A stretch of 64,000 nucleotides of DNA, taken from positions 42,931,607 through 42,995,606 of the forward strand of contig NC_053150.1 of NCBI RefSeq assembly GCF_016808335.1. The letters are read 5' to 3'. The translations under genes were made by a program, and so were the position numbers. The stretch comes from Panicum virgatum. Lineage: Eukaryota; Streptophyta; Magnoliopsida; Poales; Poaceae. Under the pieces are notes generated by a model that saw only the letters and a program-made list of their open reading frames with translations, was not told where the DNA came from and searched no databases. This document shows, in pieces, positions 33,256-47,008 of this stretch; the first letter of the stretch is position 1; each line of letters starts with the position of its first letter.

Positions 33256-36200
33256 TTCACCCCATGCTTAAACCTTGCTCGTCCTCGAGTAAGTCAAGAA
33301 GCTTTGCTTATAAAAAAATTAGTGTTGCCCCTCAATGTCCTCTCTGCACTTAGTCATACATTACAAGACATATTGCTCTCTCAAGTATTTAGCATTTAAG
33401 TTCATGTTGTGACCGGCTACTTTTTCATTATGGAAGATAGACTAGCAATTAAAGAACAAGCCACAGTAATAAATAAATGCAATGCTCTCAAACTTAAGTG
33501 AACATCAAACCTTTACCTTGTTTCATCATGAAGAGTTTTTAAAAAAATACATATCAAACATAAGTGAAGTTCTCTTGCAAAAGATCATGGAAACACTCAT
33601 CTCATCAAGTCACTCAAGCCTACATTAGATTGTCTTCAACCTATTCTACTCATAAATAAAAGTGGAAGGGTTATGTGGAGCTTGGTAGGTAAAAACAATC
33701 TAGAAAAACATTATACTTGAAATATTATCAAACTAAGAGAGAGATCTAATGGAATTACCGAGACTAGTCAAAATGGCCATTGGAGAATAATGTTGGAGAG
33801 GGAGAAAGATGAAACACACATATTTAGATAGGTGGACATGTGCAAGTGGCAAACGGATGATCCCAAGACACAAATGAAGATCTCGTTATCGGATTGTACA
33901 TGGTTGGAAGATTTGAGTATAGAATAATTCTTCAAAGTAACTTGGAAAATTAATGAAGCCAAAAAGAGCTAAGGAGCATTTCTTTCATTTTTCTTTTTTC
34001 TTTCATTTTCTCCTTTTTTTCATTTTTCTATTTTTCTCTTTCTTTCTTTTTTTTTCTTTCTTTTTGCTCCTGAGAACTTTTGATAACATAGAATACTTAC
34101 CCAGCCATCCCACCATGCTTGAACGAATGCTCGTCCTCGAGTATGAATAGTGGGAGAACCAACTAGTTAGGGTAAGTATCTCAAATTCACATTCTTCTTC
34201 GTAGAACCTCTTGAATCTCCGGGGAGCCTTGTCTCCCAAAACTTTTCTTTATATGGTACCCTTGATTCTTTTGATTCCGTCGAAATGATAATCCATACTC
34301 AAATTGGGTTGTGGTCAAGGAGGTAATCACAAAAAGATATTTTTGGTTTAGGGTGGATATCCAGCGAGGTTTGCAAAATTCCCGAAGTAGAAACTCACAA
34401 TGCATGTATAAATAGGCTAGCAAAAAGAAGGTTACAAAAAAACGGAATGACCAGCTTCTTAGTCTCATACCAAAGAAATCAATCTTAATCCAACTCATCA
34501 AAATATAAGTTTGCAATCTAAAGGTTTCATCATGAAAGAATATGTATGTATATGCTTTGGTAGGTAGAACTTTGTAAGAGATTCACAAATGTAGATAGCA
34601 TAGGAATTAAGTTTTCAAATTAAACAACACAAGGTGTAAGGTCATCGGTAGACTTAAATCAAAGAGAAACATATAATATGTGGGTCTAGAATTTAGTCAT
34701 TTAACCTCCACAAATAAAAGAGCTGGTATTTAATCATTTTAGTTCCATTTAATTGAGAGCAAATGGTCAAGTCATATACAACATAGCGTAGGTAAAACAA
34801 AACAGCAACTTTCATTATTTTTCCATAAGCGAAAGGCATTGCCAAAATGTATCAATGTGGTGAGCATAAATTATGGTGATCCTACACTTATTGAAAACAA
34901 AAACAAAACTAGGTTGTCCTCCTAGAAGCCATGTGATAGGTTGAGAGATATATACAAAGGTTGCATCTATGGTTGAAGGCATATATGTACAAGCATTTAG
35001 AAAAAGGGAGAGTTGAGGAAGAATTACTGTCCTTCTCGATGCTCGTAATAAAGTGTAGCGCGGCCTCCCCCATACTTAAGCATTGTGCTAAGCATGGAAG
35101 AAGAATCATGAGCATATTATGGCAACCGTGATTATCTTACTCCATGAGATCTTTCTTCCTTGTCCACGAAATCCTCCCCCATGCTTAGCATGATACTAGG
35201 CGTGGAAGGAGAAGATGGATCATCTTGCAATTCTTGAAGTCCTTCCCTCATATGTATGAATATCATCTTCAATGTGTCTTCACCTTTGTTACCTCAATTT
35301 CCTTCAACTTCTTCTTGTACTAAGTCATGGTCCCAATCATTGCTTCACATCGTCGTCGCCTCCTTCAATTCCCCGTTGTCCGATTGCTGCCTCATCTTCA
35401 CGAATTTTTCTTTCAATTTCCAGAATAGAACATGTACAGAAACATTACTCCATTGTGAAGTGCACGAATTTTCCTTTCCAACGAGTCCTCATTCGCCCAA
35501 AATTGATTCCGAACAAGAGAGTTATGTCCATTTCATCCCAGCGCTGCAATCTGTCCTGACGAATTTCCGAACGCGCAATGTCCAATGTTCTTGCCATATC
35601 TCCTTGTACGGGTCTTCAAATTGATTGATCTTGGATGCGTTGGAATGAAAATTTCATGGAGCTTCTGAATATCAACTTTTTCTTTCCTGTACATCTCTGT
35701 CCATGTACAAAATTTGATGAAAACAGCGGGGCTTGCTCTCGAACTTTGGAGATGTTGACGAATTTGATTTCTTCTTTGATCACGAATTCATGGGAATGCT
35801 TTGTCATGCCTATAAAACAATCAAGTGCATACACTACCCCTGGGGTGACAGTCAGGAGTAGAGACAGATGCCAACAAACCAACCATCCCTAGAATCTTAA
35901 CTTGTGGGATAGCTAGCTTAGCGAAATCTGATGAGTGTACGTGTGTGCAAGTGTAAATGCAGATGAAAGGAAGATATATAAACAATGACAATGTTTGCAC
36001 CAAGTTCTAAACACCATGTTTACAACCAGGTTGCTTAATTTTCTATATAGCCATAAAGATATAACCGAGGTCAAAACACCATGTTCATTTCAAGGTTAAA
36101 AATTCTTCACGACGCAAGAAAGGTAAAGCACATTGCAAAGCTTATAAATCAACCTAAAGCAACATGAGAACAAAATGGATTGCTATCTTGGTCAAAAGAG

Positions 36201-39200
36201 CTTAAAGATGGAGGTCCGCAAACAAGTTTAAACACCACGTTTACACAAGATTGCAAAAGGTAAATGCTATCATGATGAGCATTACATGGATAGGAAAGCA
36301 TACATTAATAAGATTGAGACCAAGCTAGCAAAATGAGGGCATGAACAATGGAATAGATGCAAAGTGCAAATGCAAAGTTAGCAAAAACAAGTGTTAGCAA
36401 GGTTTAAAGGACCTTTCGATGTTGTTCCGCAACTAGCTTATTCAAAAACAATTGCTAAGAGTGACAAAAAGCCTCCGCGACACTTCATAAGAAGTGAGGT
36501 TTTTGTCAATGAAAAGGTTATTTATCGAAAAGGACCAAGCTACCGAGCTAACAAGGTTTTAGAAGTAGGTTTATGGGTTTCCTATATTTTTGGCTTAAAA
36601 CAAAAAATTTGAAGAGAGAGTGTTGGGTATAGAAATTCTATCTAAGGTGGTTTTAAAAAAACTAGAGAGAAACAGAAGTTATATTTTTTAATGAAAAACA
36701 TAACCTATGGTTTTAGGATTGCTCTATGAGTGGTTTTCCTAAGGGTTTTAGGATCTCAAAAGCGAGGCTAGTCAATATTTTTAGAAAAAGTTTTTTTTAA
36801 ATGCAACATGCAATGCAATGCAAGGGTGAGATGAACAACATGGTATGCAATGCAACACGGGGTGGGTAAACAAAATGGTATGACATGATGAGGTGGTCTA
36901 AAACAAAACAAAAATTAGCCTAAGTTGACTAGCCACAAATTTAGAATCAAAGGGTGGCGCAATGCTTCATAAATCTGTCTAAAAAGACACAAAGAAAAAG
37001 ACTCAAAACACTAATAGGCACACAAAAAGGTCTACAAGTTTCCCAAGATCAAATAACAAAGTGCTCCCTCAATAACATTTAAAATGAACAACATGAATTT
37101 GTGGTTTTTGTTAGAGCAATGGTACAGTGTTACTTGATATTTTGATTAAAGAGTGCAATGTAGACGGTCATATTAATATATATACAATAAAAAATCGGGT
37201 TGCCTCCCGCAAAGCACTTCATTTAAAGTCATAGAGATCGACTTTCTTACCTTCAAATTGATGCGAAGCCATGGTCCTTCATGCAAGAGGTGAAGGTGTT
37301 TCATGCAGCTCTTATTTCACTTCCCATGTTGGACATGATCAATCATGCTTAATGGAAAACTTGCCCAATCGTCTCTCACATCATCGTCACTCCTTCTTTG
37401 TTGTCCTTCATCGCTACTTTTCTTTTCACGGATTTTTCTCTCTGTTCAGATTGGGAGTTGTGCCAAACAATTGATCCAATGCAAGGTGCACAAAATCTTC
37501 TTTCCAACAAGTCTTCATTTGCCCAAAACACATTCCAATTGAGGGAGTTATGCCCCTTTTTCCCGTCACTACAATCTGCCCCGTGCTGATTTCAGCACGT
37601 GCATCTCCGATGTTTGAGACATAGCTCCTCCCGTGGGTCTTCAATTGTATCGATCATGTATGCGTTGAACCGAGGACTTGATGGAGATCCTGAATATTCA
37701 ACTTTCTTGCATTGTAAATTTCTGGACTTATGCACAAAATTGATGAGGCTTAGCGTCGTCCGTTCTTGAAACTTGAAGATGTTGATGATGGTGTTCAAAA
37801 TTTTGAGCATGGTTTCCCTCCTCATCATCTGAGTTTCATGTCCTGCATGGTTAGTGAAATTCGGGGCTTCTCCCGACATGTGCTCTTTTAGGGTCATGAG
37901 CTTGACCAAGCGCAAAGAAAGATCGAGATTTGCAATTATTTGTAAACATATGCAACAATATCACATCCTCAATTAAATTTCATCAACAAGGCATGATGTA
38001 ATTAAATGCAGCATGTGTTTCTTGCATAACACGGAGCTCATTATTAGGCAGAGGTTCTTTAAGCATGAAATCAACATTCTCAAGAAACTCTAGCCTATCA
38101 TGAAAAGAACAAGGCTTAGAATTTAAACTTTCATTCCGACTATCGGTTCGAGCATAAGAATTTTAAAGATTATCAACAAAACCAATAGAAGCTTGAGAAT
38201 TCAATGTATACCTTAGCCTCGGAGCTTTTTCATACTCATTGGAGTCGTGGTGCTTTGTGCGAGATGTCATCTTGATGCACTCTTCGTGGTCTGTTGTGGT
38301 TTGCTTCTCACGTCTCCATGTGTTGAATGTTGCGCTCTTGTAATCCGTCGTGGTTTGTTTGCAACATCTTCGTTTGTCGAAGGTCGACCGCTTGTGCCTT
38401 CATTTGCCAATGTCATTGGGGTTCTTCCTCTGCTCCAAGCCTCTGAATTTTATCATGTACGCTTGATGAAAGCATTGCCCAAGCTCCCCTTTATTGTTGT
38501 CATCATCATCTTCTCTATCTTGTTCTCATCGCGTTGCTCCTGCCTCTTCTTCGTGGAATCTCTCCTGTATACTCAACAGAACATATACCAAAATATAGAC
38601 CTATTGAAATGTCTATGAAATTACCTTTCCAACGAGTGGTCATTCATCTTAAACCGAATCCAAACGAGGGAGTTATGCCCGTTTCACTTTTGGTGCTGCG
38701 TGCTGTCCAGAAATTTTCAGAGTGCACAACCTTCAATGTTTTGACCATACCCGCTTTTAGGAATCTCCGATTGACTTGGTTCTTGATTCGTTGGAACGGG
38801 AACTTCGTGGAGCTTTTGAATATCCAAAAATATGTTGCTATTTGCTTCTGAGGTTGAGCTGGACATTGATGAGAACAATATCTTCTTGTGAATTCATCCG
38901 AAGATGTCAATGATCTCGATCATGTGGTCTTTGGAGCGTAGTGTCGTGCGTCCCTAGGCTTCAAGGTCATCACCATTGATTAATAGCATATCACAGCTTC
39001 AATGATGTGTCTTCTCCATTGTTCTTGCTTTACCCAAGGTGTCGGAATTGGACGATGCTCCTGTGCTTCGTGTTGATGATCCGAACGGTTTCATTCCTTA
39101 ATAGCATCACTCGATTACAAGTATATCGAGCATCCCACTGGAGAAGATAGGTGGTGTCGTGGTTCTTCTAATCTTGTTGCCTCCATCTTTGTTCAACTTC

Positions 39201-40106
39201 AAATCATCATCTTTTGCGTACACAACCTTCCAATCATCCTTTGACATCGTCATCACCTTCTTCGTCGGTTGCTACTGCCTCTGTCCTCGTTGAATTCCCC
39301 TTCATCCAGTGCAGAACATGTACCAAACTTCTTCTCCATTGCAAGTTGCATCAAATTATATTTCCAACAAGTGGTCACTCGCACCAATTGGACTCCGGAT
39401 AAAGAAGTTATGCTTGTTTTATTACGGCACTGCAATCTGTCCAGAGGGATTTCAGAACGCGCAGCGTTGAAAGATTTTACCATAACTCTTCGCACCGATC
39501 TCCAAAGTTGACGGCTCTTGATCCGTTGGAAAGAAGACATGATGGAGCTTCAAAAATAATCTATTATTTGCTCATGGTACTTCTCTGATCTTGGACAAAA
39601 AACTCATCACAACAGTAACACTTCATAGATTATGATGATCGCACGATTTTCTTCGCGGGCATACTTCATACCTATTTCTTGAACAAACAATTCTTCCCAA
39701 AAACATTAGTCTTTAAAATTAATTGACACGGTGGCGTACCTTATTTATCATCTTTTGTTTTGGGGAGTGGGGACTCGATAGCGGATGCTGGGCCATTAAC
39801 AAAAGTTAGCACCTACCACTAAAGAGCGAATCTTGATGTTGTTGCCGTCATGTCGATGTGAACGTTGTCGATGTTCCATGTCGAGGCTCCTCGATCATCT
39901 TGTTGCCGATTGTTGAAATCTGGTGAAGTGGATTATGGACTTCTCGAAGTTCAAGTTTGGTGTCTAGCTTTTTCCACCTGCTTTCAAGGACACAAACAAG
40001 AAAACAAGGGTATATGCAATAATAAAAATTAGGGTTAGTCCAAAAAACTAGATAGATCGCCCTAGGGTTCGAGTTGCCGATCCCCGGCAACGGCGCCAGA
40101 AAAGCT
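33256..40106 (-). other. Noncoding interior of the nested LTR element with four diverged repeats
   Basis: The interior has no protein longer than about 123 residues and no recognisable domain. Four diverged copies of a roughly 260-bp unit occur at about 35425-35690, 37438-37710, 38573-38835 and 39305-39560. Each contains TTTCCAACAAGT/GAGT, a GAGGGAGTTATGCCC-like block, a CTGCAATCTGTCC-like block and a final GTTGGAA...ATGGAGCTTC. A T-rich stretch (33980-34070) and long AT-rich areas fill the rest. Confidence 0.75.
40081..40098 (-). promoter_or_regulatory. Primer-binding site of the nested LTR element
   Basis: On the minus strand TGGCGCCGTTGCCGGGGA, 8 bp inside the 5' LTR. It would pair with the 3' end of a host tRNA to prime minus-strand synthesis. 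It fixes the element's orientation. Confidence 0.85.
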
Positions 40107-41590
40107 TGTTGACGCTCCTTAGCGCCCCAATTTATGTACCCCAGGCGCACGGATCGTGGTAGCTTTTCCCTTAGAGTACTACCCCAAGGTTTATCAATCC
40201 GTGGATCGACAAAGAACTACCTAAGGTTTTCCATCTAATCTAACAGATCTATCCTAACATGAAGCATGAATTGCACATATAGAGTAAACCTTTAATAGAT
40301 ATGAGTGTTGTGTAAAGGTTGATCTCATCCATGAACATAGGCGTAACCATAGCAAAACCAAAGACATGACTAGGCCTATCGTCATCTAGTTGTAGTTCAA
40401 GCTAACGAGCAAATAAATCATGCATCTCAATCAATAGCATCCTTAAATCAAAACCTCCAATCCAACCCCTCGCGAACCCCTCTACTCAGGCCACGCCCTG
40501 TCACGATGCTCCCTTTGGACAAAAGCACCCCGAAGCACGCTAGACATGTCGAACCCCCTTGGGTAGATCCGGTATGAACTCCTAGCCACCATAGCTACAA
40601 GAACACCCCATGCAATCTATCTCGAGAATAGATCTAGGAATAAGCGCACCCAAGCAAGAACGAAATAAAAAAGGAGAGACATGACCGCTAATAGATTCGG
40701 AAGACATGATTATCATTACTCACATAATAGATGTGCTTGGATCATCACCGCCGTGTGCACACCATTGATGAATCCAACTAGCTCATGAACTCCGCCATGG
40801 TACAACCACGCAGGGAGGCCACGGCGGCTAGGGGCGGCCTAAGCCATCTCCTAGACAACTTCGAAGACTTACGGCGGCCGTCGTCTCCCTCCGGTCTTGG
40901 CCCTAGGTTTTCGCCGAGTTCTGGGTGGATGGATGCCCCGAGTTGAATAAGGTGTGAGCTATTTATGAGCCGAGGAAGCCACCGGTCGAAGGGGAGGCTG
41001 AACCACCTCGGAAATGGGCTAGGTCGGCCGGCTCATGGGCCTAGGCCGCCCAGCTGATGGGCCTAGGCCGGCCGACCTACCCTCTTTCGGGCCCGCCTCG
41101 GTCTCATCTTTCGCGTGTAGACTCCTCGCATCTTCTAGAATTTATGTCCTTCATGATTGCACCCCTTTAGACGTCGTTATCTTGGAGATATCTTCGAGGA
41201 AAGGATAGGATAGGGAATCCCTCCTTAAATCTTCATTTGCTTTGCTTAATCCCGAAGTATCTTGATCTCATCTTCGTGGGCTTGGTCCTTTGGGCTCTCT
41301 TGGAGGATGGATGTGCATGAATGGGTTTCGAATCAACATGGGCTTTGGTCCTTCCTTTGGGCTTTGGCCTTCGTCTTTCTCTGTGTTAGTGCTCGATCAC
41401 GGGCCTCGTCATTTCATGCTCCAAAATATGCCAAAAACCTGCAAAAACGAAGTTCCTCCAAAATATATGTGCAAATGTGAAAATGACCAATAATTAGGCT
41501 GGGGTTACGACGGTTAGTGATTTTGATATTAAATTCATGCCATTATCAAGGATAAACAAGGGATAAAATGGGTACTAAGGAGCGCCAATA
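40107..41590 (-). repeat. 5' LTR of the nested element
   Basis: 1,484 bp. It carries the same GCACGGATCGTGGTAGC opening block and the CAAAAACGAAGTTCCTCC block near its far end as the partner LTR. The extra 21 bp near 41045 looks like a short tandem duplication. Confidence 0.93.
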
Positions 41591-41632
41591 GCGCGCCAGG
41601 TAGCGGACTCGGCGAGTTCATTGGCGAATTCG

Positions 41633-43733
41633 ATGGTCACTTTCGCTTTCAGCACCACGACACCACCCAGAGGCGTCACCTTCATCTTCGGTTCGTGGGT
41701 CTGCGTCGCCAATGGTTCAGGCGGCTTCGATAGCCACTTAACCAACTCTCCCATGCTGAAGAATCCTACATCGGAAGATTCCAACAAGTTCGCCAGATCT
41801 CATGATCGCGGCGTTACGTTGCTTCCCGACCTCGCCAAGGAGACCGAACCGAAACTCGAAGACAACTCGAGTTCTACTCGGACTCAAATTGATCTCAAAC
41901 CAAAATCAACTCGGATTGGGACCCTTCTTGCGCAACCAATCTTTTGTCTGCGCAATTCATCATCTGCTTACAAACAGATGATTAAATCCATCTATGAAAG
42001 TAGCTTGGATCGCCCACTTCACGTCGAAAACCAATCAGCCACCACAAGCCGGGAGGCACCCGTTTTGACATTTACCCAGATCCAGTCGAGTCGTCTCAAG
42101 ACAGCCTGGATTTCATCAACAATGCGCTGGCCAAGATGCAACTCAAATCTTGCCGAGGCCACACTCTCGCAGAACTACTCGACAACCTGCGAGAAGTCGC
42201 CAGCATTGACGATCCTCCGTTCCAACACGGCGCTCCCCTCGTAACCGAGAGGGAAACTGGCTCCGGTGGAACTGTCCTAGCTGATTACGTATCAGACCTG
42301 GAGAACTTCTCTCGCGAACGTTTGGTTCCCTTAATCATCTAGCACGGGGAATCTCCAAGCCACCATGATCCAAATGAAGCCTTAGATCAGATCTCAGCAG
42401 ACAATCTGACCCAAGATGCCCCAGCTGATGAAGACGAAGTTACTCATACAGCCCGCAGGGAAAGGAATCAACACAAAGAAGTGCGCAGGATTCGTGCGGC
42501 CGAACGTGCCAATCTTCCGCCACGCAACCTCAACAACGAATTCAACAATGCTGCGGATCCTATCTTCATAACACCAATCACTGCAATGACAGAAGCAACC
42601 CCGCGACTCATGACGATGCCCCAGAATCCCCAGCTGGAACGAGTCATAAATCTCACTAAAAACTCTTTTGAACAACTCGAGAAATAGAAGCCCCTATCCT
42701 CGCTTCACGGTACGCGATCAAGGGCTACTGCAACAGCAATACCTCAAGCAAGTTGTACCCCCAGAGGCCACCAGCGTCAACAGCAGCAGGAACAGCAGAA
42801 CCAAAGAAACCAAGAGGATCAGGAAGCTGCGAGTAGTCATCGCCCCAGAAGTGGCCAATCACAAGCAAATCAAGCTCCTGGCCCTCAGCCAAACCGCAAC
42901 AACAACAACAACCGTGGGAACAACAGGGAAGAGGTAGCCGATTCCATCATGGACGCACAGGACATCATCAACGCAAGACGCATAGCCCAGCTTGCAGACA
43001 ACTCCGATCGTTTCCCCGCCCTCAGCAGTGTCTTTGACAGCGTCGAGTACCCAAAGGATTTCAAGCCAACAAACATCCAGAAGTACGACGGTAAGCAAGA
43101 CCCAGCTCAATGGTTATGTTTATATTCGACCGCTGTTAGTGTTGCAGGGGGAGACACCAACACCAAGGTCCTCTACTCCCCGATGGCCCTGGAGCCCGCA
43201 CCCCTCACGTGGCTCGAAAGTTTGGCGTGCGAGTCCATACACTCGTGGGATGACCTCAAGAAGGCCTTCATCGACAACTTCCAAGGGTCGCTACACCGAG
43301 TAGCTACTCGACACGCCCTGTCCATGTGCAAGCAGGAGCAAGGCGAGTCGATCAGATCCTACGCAAGCGCTTCTTCGACACAAGAGCCACCATCCCCAAC
43401 GTCGACGACGACGACATCATCGACTACTTCCAGAGCGGCATCACCGTCCAGTCACTATACCGCGACTTTGGGCGTAATCGGCCCAAAACGGTGGTAGATC
43501 TACGTGACATGATGCAGCGCTGGGCAGATGAAGAGGAGCAAGAACGCAGTCGCTTTCCCGCCACAACAACGACAACAATGGGAAGCGCTTCAACGACCGC
43601 GGAGGCCCCAGCAACTAGCGGGATCCCGCGCGCAAGCGCAAGCCTGACGATACAGTCAGCACTATGGATCGCACCCCGCGTGGTAAGAAGGGCGACAAAC
43701 CAGCGGATATGCCAGGGGTGCCCAAGGAGTTGA
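41633..43733 (+). pseudogene. Tat element gag, frameshifted
   Basis: Three frames carry the product: 41633-42340 (opening FIFGSWVCVANGSGG as in element 1), 42480-42690 and 42949-43360, then a shift to 43365-43733. The gag core is clear: NIQKYDGKQDPAQWLCLY, ACESIHSWDDLKKAFIDNFQ, FFDTRATIPNVDDDDIIDYF and LRDMMQRWADEEEQER. The end is low-complexity Thr-rich sequence. No CCHC knuckle or protease follows; the sequence jumps from here to the linker before RT, so the protease segment is deleted. Gag would form the virus-like particle that packages element RNA. The frameshift near 43360 and a stop near 42340 make it non-functional. Confidence 0.85.
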
Positions 43734-43737
43734 TCGA

Positions 43738-46700
43738 GCATGCCTTAAAAGTCGACTCTAAAGCCATACCGAAGAAGTAACGGTTACGGCGGTTCTCACC
43801 GAACAAGCGTGAATCTATCAAGAAAGAGCTGGCAAAACTACTCGCAGTAGGGTTCATCAAGGAAGTCTACCATCCTGATTGGTTGGCCAACTCTGTGCTC
43901 GTCCAGAAGAAAAACAACAACGAGTGGAGGATGTGCGTCGACTACACTAATCTAAACAAGCACTGCCCAAAGGATCCTTTCGGGCTACCACGCATTGATC
44001 AAGTAATTGACTCGATAGCAGGATGTGTCCTGTTATCCTTCCTCGACTGCTACTCAGGGTATCATCAGATCGCCCTAAAAGAAGAAGACCAAATCAAGAC
44101 GGCTTTCATCACCCCTTATAGGGCATACGCCTACAAGACCATGTCCTTCGGGTTGAAGAATGTTGGCGCTAGTTATCAGCGCGCGATACAGATGTGCTTA
44201 TCCGATCAGCTACATCGCAATGTGGAAGCTTATGTTGATGACATCGTCGTCAAAACGAAAACCCAACATCAATTCATTACTAACCTGGAAGAGACCTTCA
44301 ACAGCCTCCAAAAATTCTGTTGGAAGCTCAACCCAACAAAGTGCGTCTTCGGTGTACCCTCTGGAAAACTACTCGGATTCATTGTTAGTAACCGAGGAAT
44401 TGAGGCTAATCCAGAGAAGATCAATGCCATCATGGCCATGGATGCCCCAACTACCATTAAGGACATCTAGAAGCTTACAGGCTGCATGCCAGCCTTAAAT
44501 CGATTCTTTTCTAGGCTTGGCGAACGGGGATTACCCTTCTTCAAACTTCTAAAGCGACAAGATAAATTTGAGTGGACTACAGAAGTCGCGGAAGCCCTCG
44601 AGAATCTCAAGCAACATCTCCAGTCACCGCCGATTCTAATAGCTCCACTACCTGTGAGGAATTACTCCTCTACATCGCTGCGACTACCCATGTAGTCAGT
44701 ACGGCGATAATAGTCGAACGCTCAAAGCAAGGCCACGCTTACGGTGTTCAGAGACCAGTCTACTTCATCAGCGAAGTACTCTCTGAATCAAAGGTTAGAT
44801 ACCCATCAATTCAGAAACTTCTGTATGGAATTCTAATCACCTCCAGGAAGCTCTGGCATTACTTCAACGAATACAAGATCTCAGTCATAACTAACTTCCC
44901 ATTGGGGGATATACTCCATAATCGGGATACCACTGGACGAATCTCAAAGTGGGCAGTTGAACTAGGAGCTTTAGAAATCAACTTCAAGCCAAGAACAGTA
45001 ATCAAGTTACATGCACTAGTCGACTTCTTGGCTGAATGACGGGAAAACCAAATTCTAGCACCCCAGAACATTCCAGAGCATTGGGTGATGTACTTCGACG
45101 GCTCACTCAAGATCGACGGAGGCGGCGCAGGAGTTTTGTTCATCTCCACCAAGGGAGAACAATTGAAGTATGTGTCCCAAATCTTGTTCAAGGCCTCCAA
45201 CAATGAAGCTGAATACGAGGCATTGCTACATGGCCTCCGACTAGCAGTATCTCTCGGCATCAAGCGACTACTCGTCTACGGCGATTCTCTACTCGGCGTT
45301 CAACTAGTCAATAAAGAATGGAACGTCAACAATGATACAATGGACGCATACGTTGCAGAAATTAGAAAACTCGAAAACAAGTTCTCAGGATTGGAAATCC
45401 GCCACATCGATCGTAACAACAATGTGGGAGCTAATGTCCTCTCCAAACTTGGGTCCACTCGAGCAGCTGTTCCACCAAGAGTTTTTGTCCATGAACTTCA
45501 CCACCCATCAGTCAAGGAACAAAGCCAACAAGTCACTAACACGGAGGCCCCGGCCACAGTTAGAGAAGTGCTGATGATTGATGAAGATTGGCGAACTCTG
45601 TTTATTGATTTCATCAAGGAATTCAAGCTTCTACCACACGTTGATCCTAAAAGGGCTGAAGCTGCCCGCATTACCAGGCGCAGCAAGGGTTTCGTCCTCG
45701 TCGGCGACAACCTATACAAGCGCTCTGCTTCAGGCATCCTCATGAAGTGTGTTACTCTTGAAGAAGGCAAAGAAATCCTCCGAGAAATACACGAAGGAGT
45801 TTGTGGCAATCATGCTGCATCAAGGACATTAGTCGGCAAGGCGTATAGGTCAGGATTCTTCTGGCCAACAGCTGTCTCGGAAGTAGAAGACCTAGTCCGA
45901 CGGTGCCCTGGTTGCCAATTCTTTGGCAAGAAGACTCATGTCCCAGCACACAACTTGATAACAATCCCTCCATCATGGCCATTCGCCAGTTGGAGTTTGG
46001 ACATGATCGGACCATTAACCGTCGCTCCAGGAGGATTCAATCATGTGCTGGTAGCAGTCGACAAGTTTACCAAGTGGATCGAGTATAAGCCCATTGTCAA
46101 GATCTCATCAGATAGAGCAGTGGACTTCATCTCCAACATTATTCATCGGTTCTGTTTTCCTCACACCACTATTATAGATCTTGACTCCAACTTCACGTCA
46201 CAATCTTTTTGGGATTTCTGTGACAATTCCTACATTGAGGTCAAATATGCTTCCATGGCTCACCCTCGGGCAAACGGTCAAGTTGAGCGCATCAATGGCT
46301 TAGTACTCGACGGCTTGAAGAAAAGACTCTACGACGCCAACACCAATAAAGGTGGCAAGAGGATTCAAGAACTACCTCATGTAGTCTAGGGGCTGCGAAC
46401 CCAGCCTAGCAAAGCATCTGGACAATCTCCTTTCTTCCTTACCTATGGGTAAGAGGCTATACTACCCGTTGATATCATGTGGAAATCTCCAAGAGTAGAA
46501 GCCTATCAAGAAGGAGAAGCAGATGAAGCTCGACAACTTGAGTTAGACTCAGTCGAAGAGGCCAGAGTCAACGCCTTAACTCAATCGGCTAGATATCTTC
46601 AAGGAGTCAGGCGCTATCACGATCGCAATGTCAAGCAAAGATCTTTCAACATTGGAGATCTAGTACTTCGCCGGATTCAGGACGAAATAGGATTGCACAT

Positions 46701-46836
46701 GTTAAATTCCAGATGGGAAGATCCCTTCATCGTAACTAAGGTTGCAAGACCAGGTTCATACAGAATCATTGATGCAGATGGCAATGAGGTACCGAATTAT
46801 TGGAATATTGAGCACTTGTGCAAGTTTTTTCCTTGA
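43738..46836 (+). pseudogene. Tat element pol: RT, RNase H, archaeal-type RNase H, integrase
   Basis: RT from about 43740: EWRMCVDYTNLNKHCPKDPF, LSFLDCYSGYHQI, FGLKNVGASYQRA and the YVDD catalytic box at about 44233. The first RNase H ends near 45036 (LHALVDFLAE). The second, archaeal-type RNase H (45088-45450) has MYFDGSLKIDGGGAG, NNEAEYEALLHGL and YGDSLLGVQL. Integrase (about 45760-46390) has a zinc-binding H-C-C set (RRCPGCQFF), LDMIGPL, TIIDLDSNFTS (the usual Gly after the second Asp is replaced) and GQVERING. The C-terminal part continues to FNIGDLVLRR and YWNIEHLCKFFP with stop at 46834-46836. Damage: TAG 44468-44470, frameshift near 44660, TGA 45037-45039, TAG 46387-46389 and a TAA near 46450. 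Protease is absent. Confidence 0.92.
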
Positions 46837-47008
46837 TCCAAGCAGACTAGTGGTGTCAGTTGATTTTCTTTAATAAAGTGAGGATCCCTATCGACATATC
46901 GACTACATTAAAGGCAATCTGACAGTATCACCAGTCCGGGATAAGCTTATACAGTTTTTCATCAGAACAACTACACAAGTCGTATCCTTTCCCTTAAATG
47001 GCACAACC

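Larger units (their letters stand above)
31793..41590 (-). mobile_element. Non-autonomous LTR retrotransposon nested in the Tat element (9,798 bp)
   Basis: LTRs at 31793-33255 and 40107-41590 begin TGTTGGCGCTCCTTAG or TGTTGACGCTCCTTAG and end in the inverted sequence. GCGCG is duplicated at 31788-31792 and 41591-41595. Orientation is minus: the primer-binding site TGGCGCCGTTGCCGGGGA lies at 40098-40081 beside the right LTR, and the purine tract AAGCATGGGGTGAA at 33269-33256 beside the left one. No gag or pol is recognisable in the 6.85-kb interior, so it must be mobilised in trans. Confidence 0.93.

Noticed and set aside
35256..39540. Short ORFs in the nested LTR element as accessory genes
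   Set aside because: Each overlaps one of the four diverged repeats, reading frames are not conserved among the repeats, and no family is recognised.
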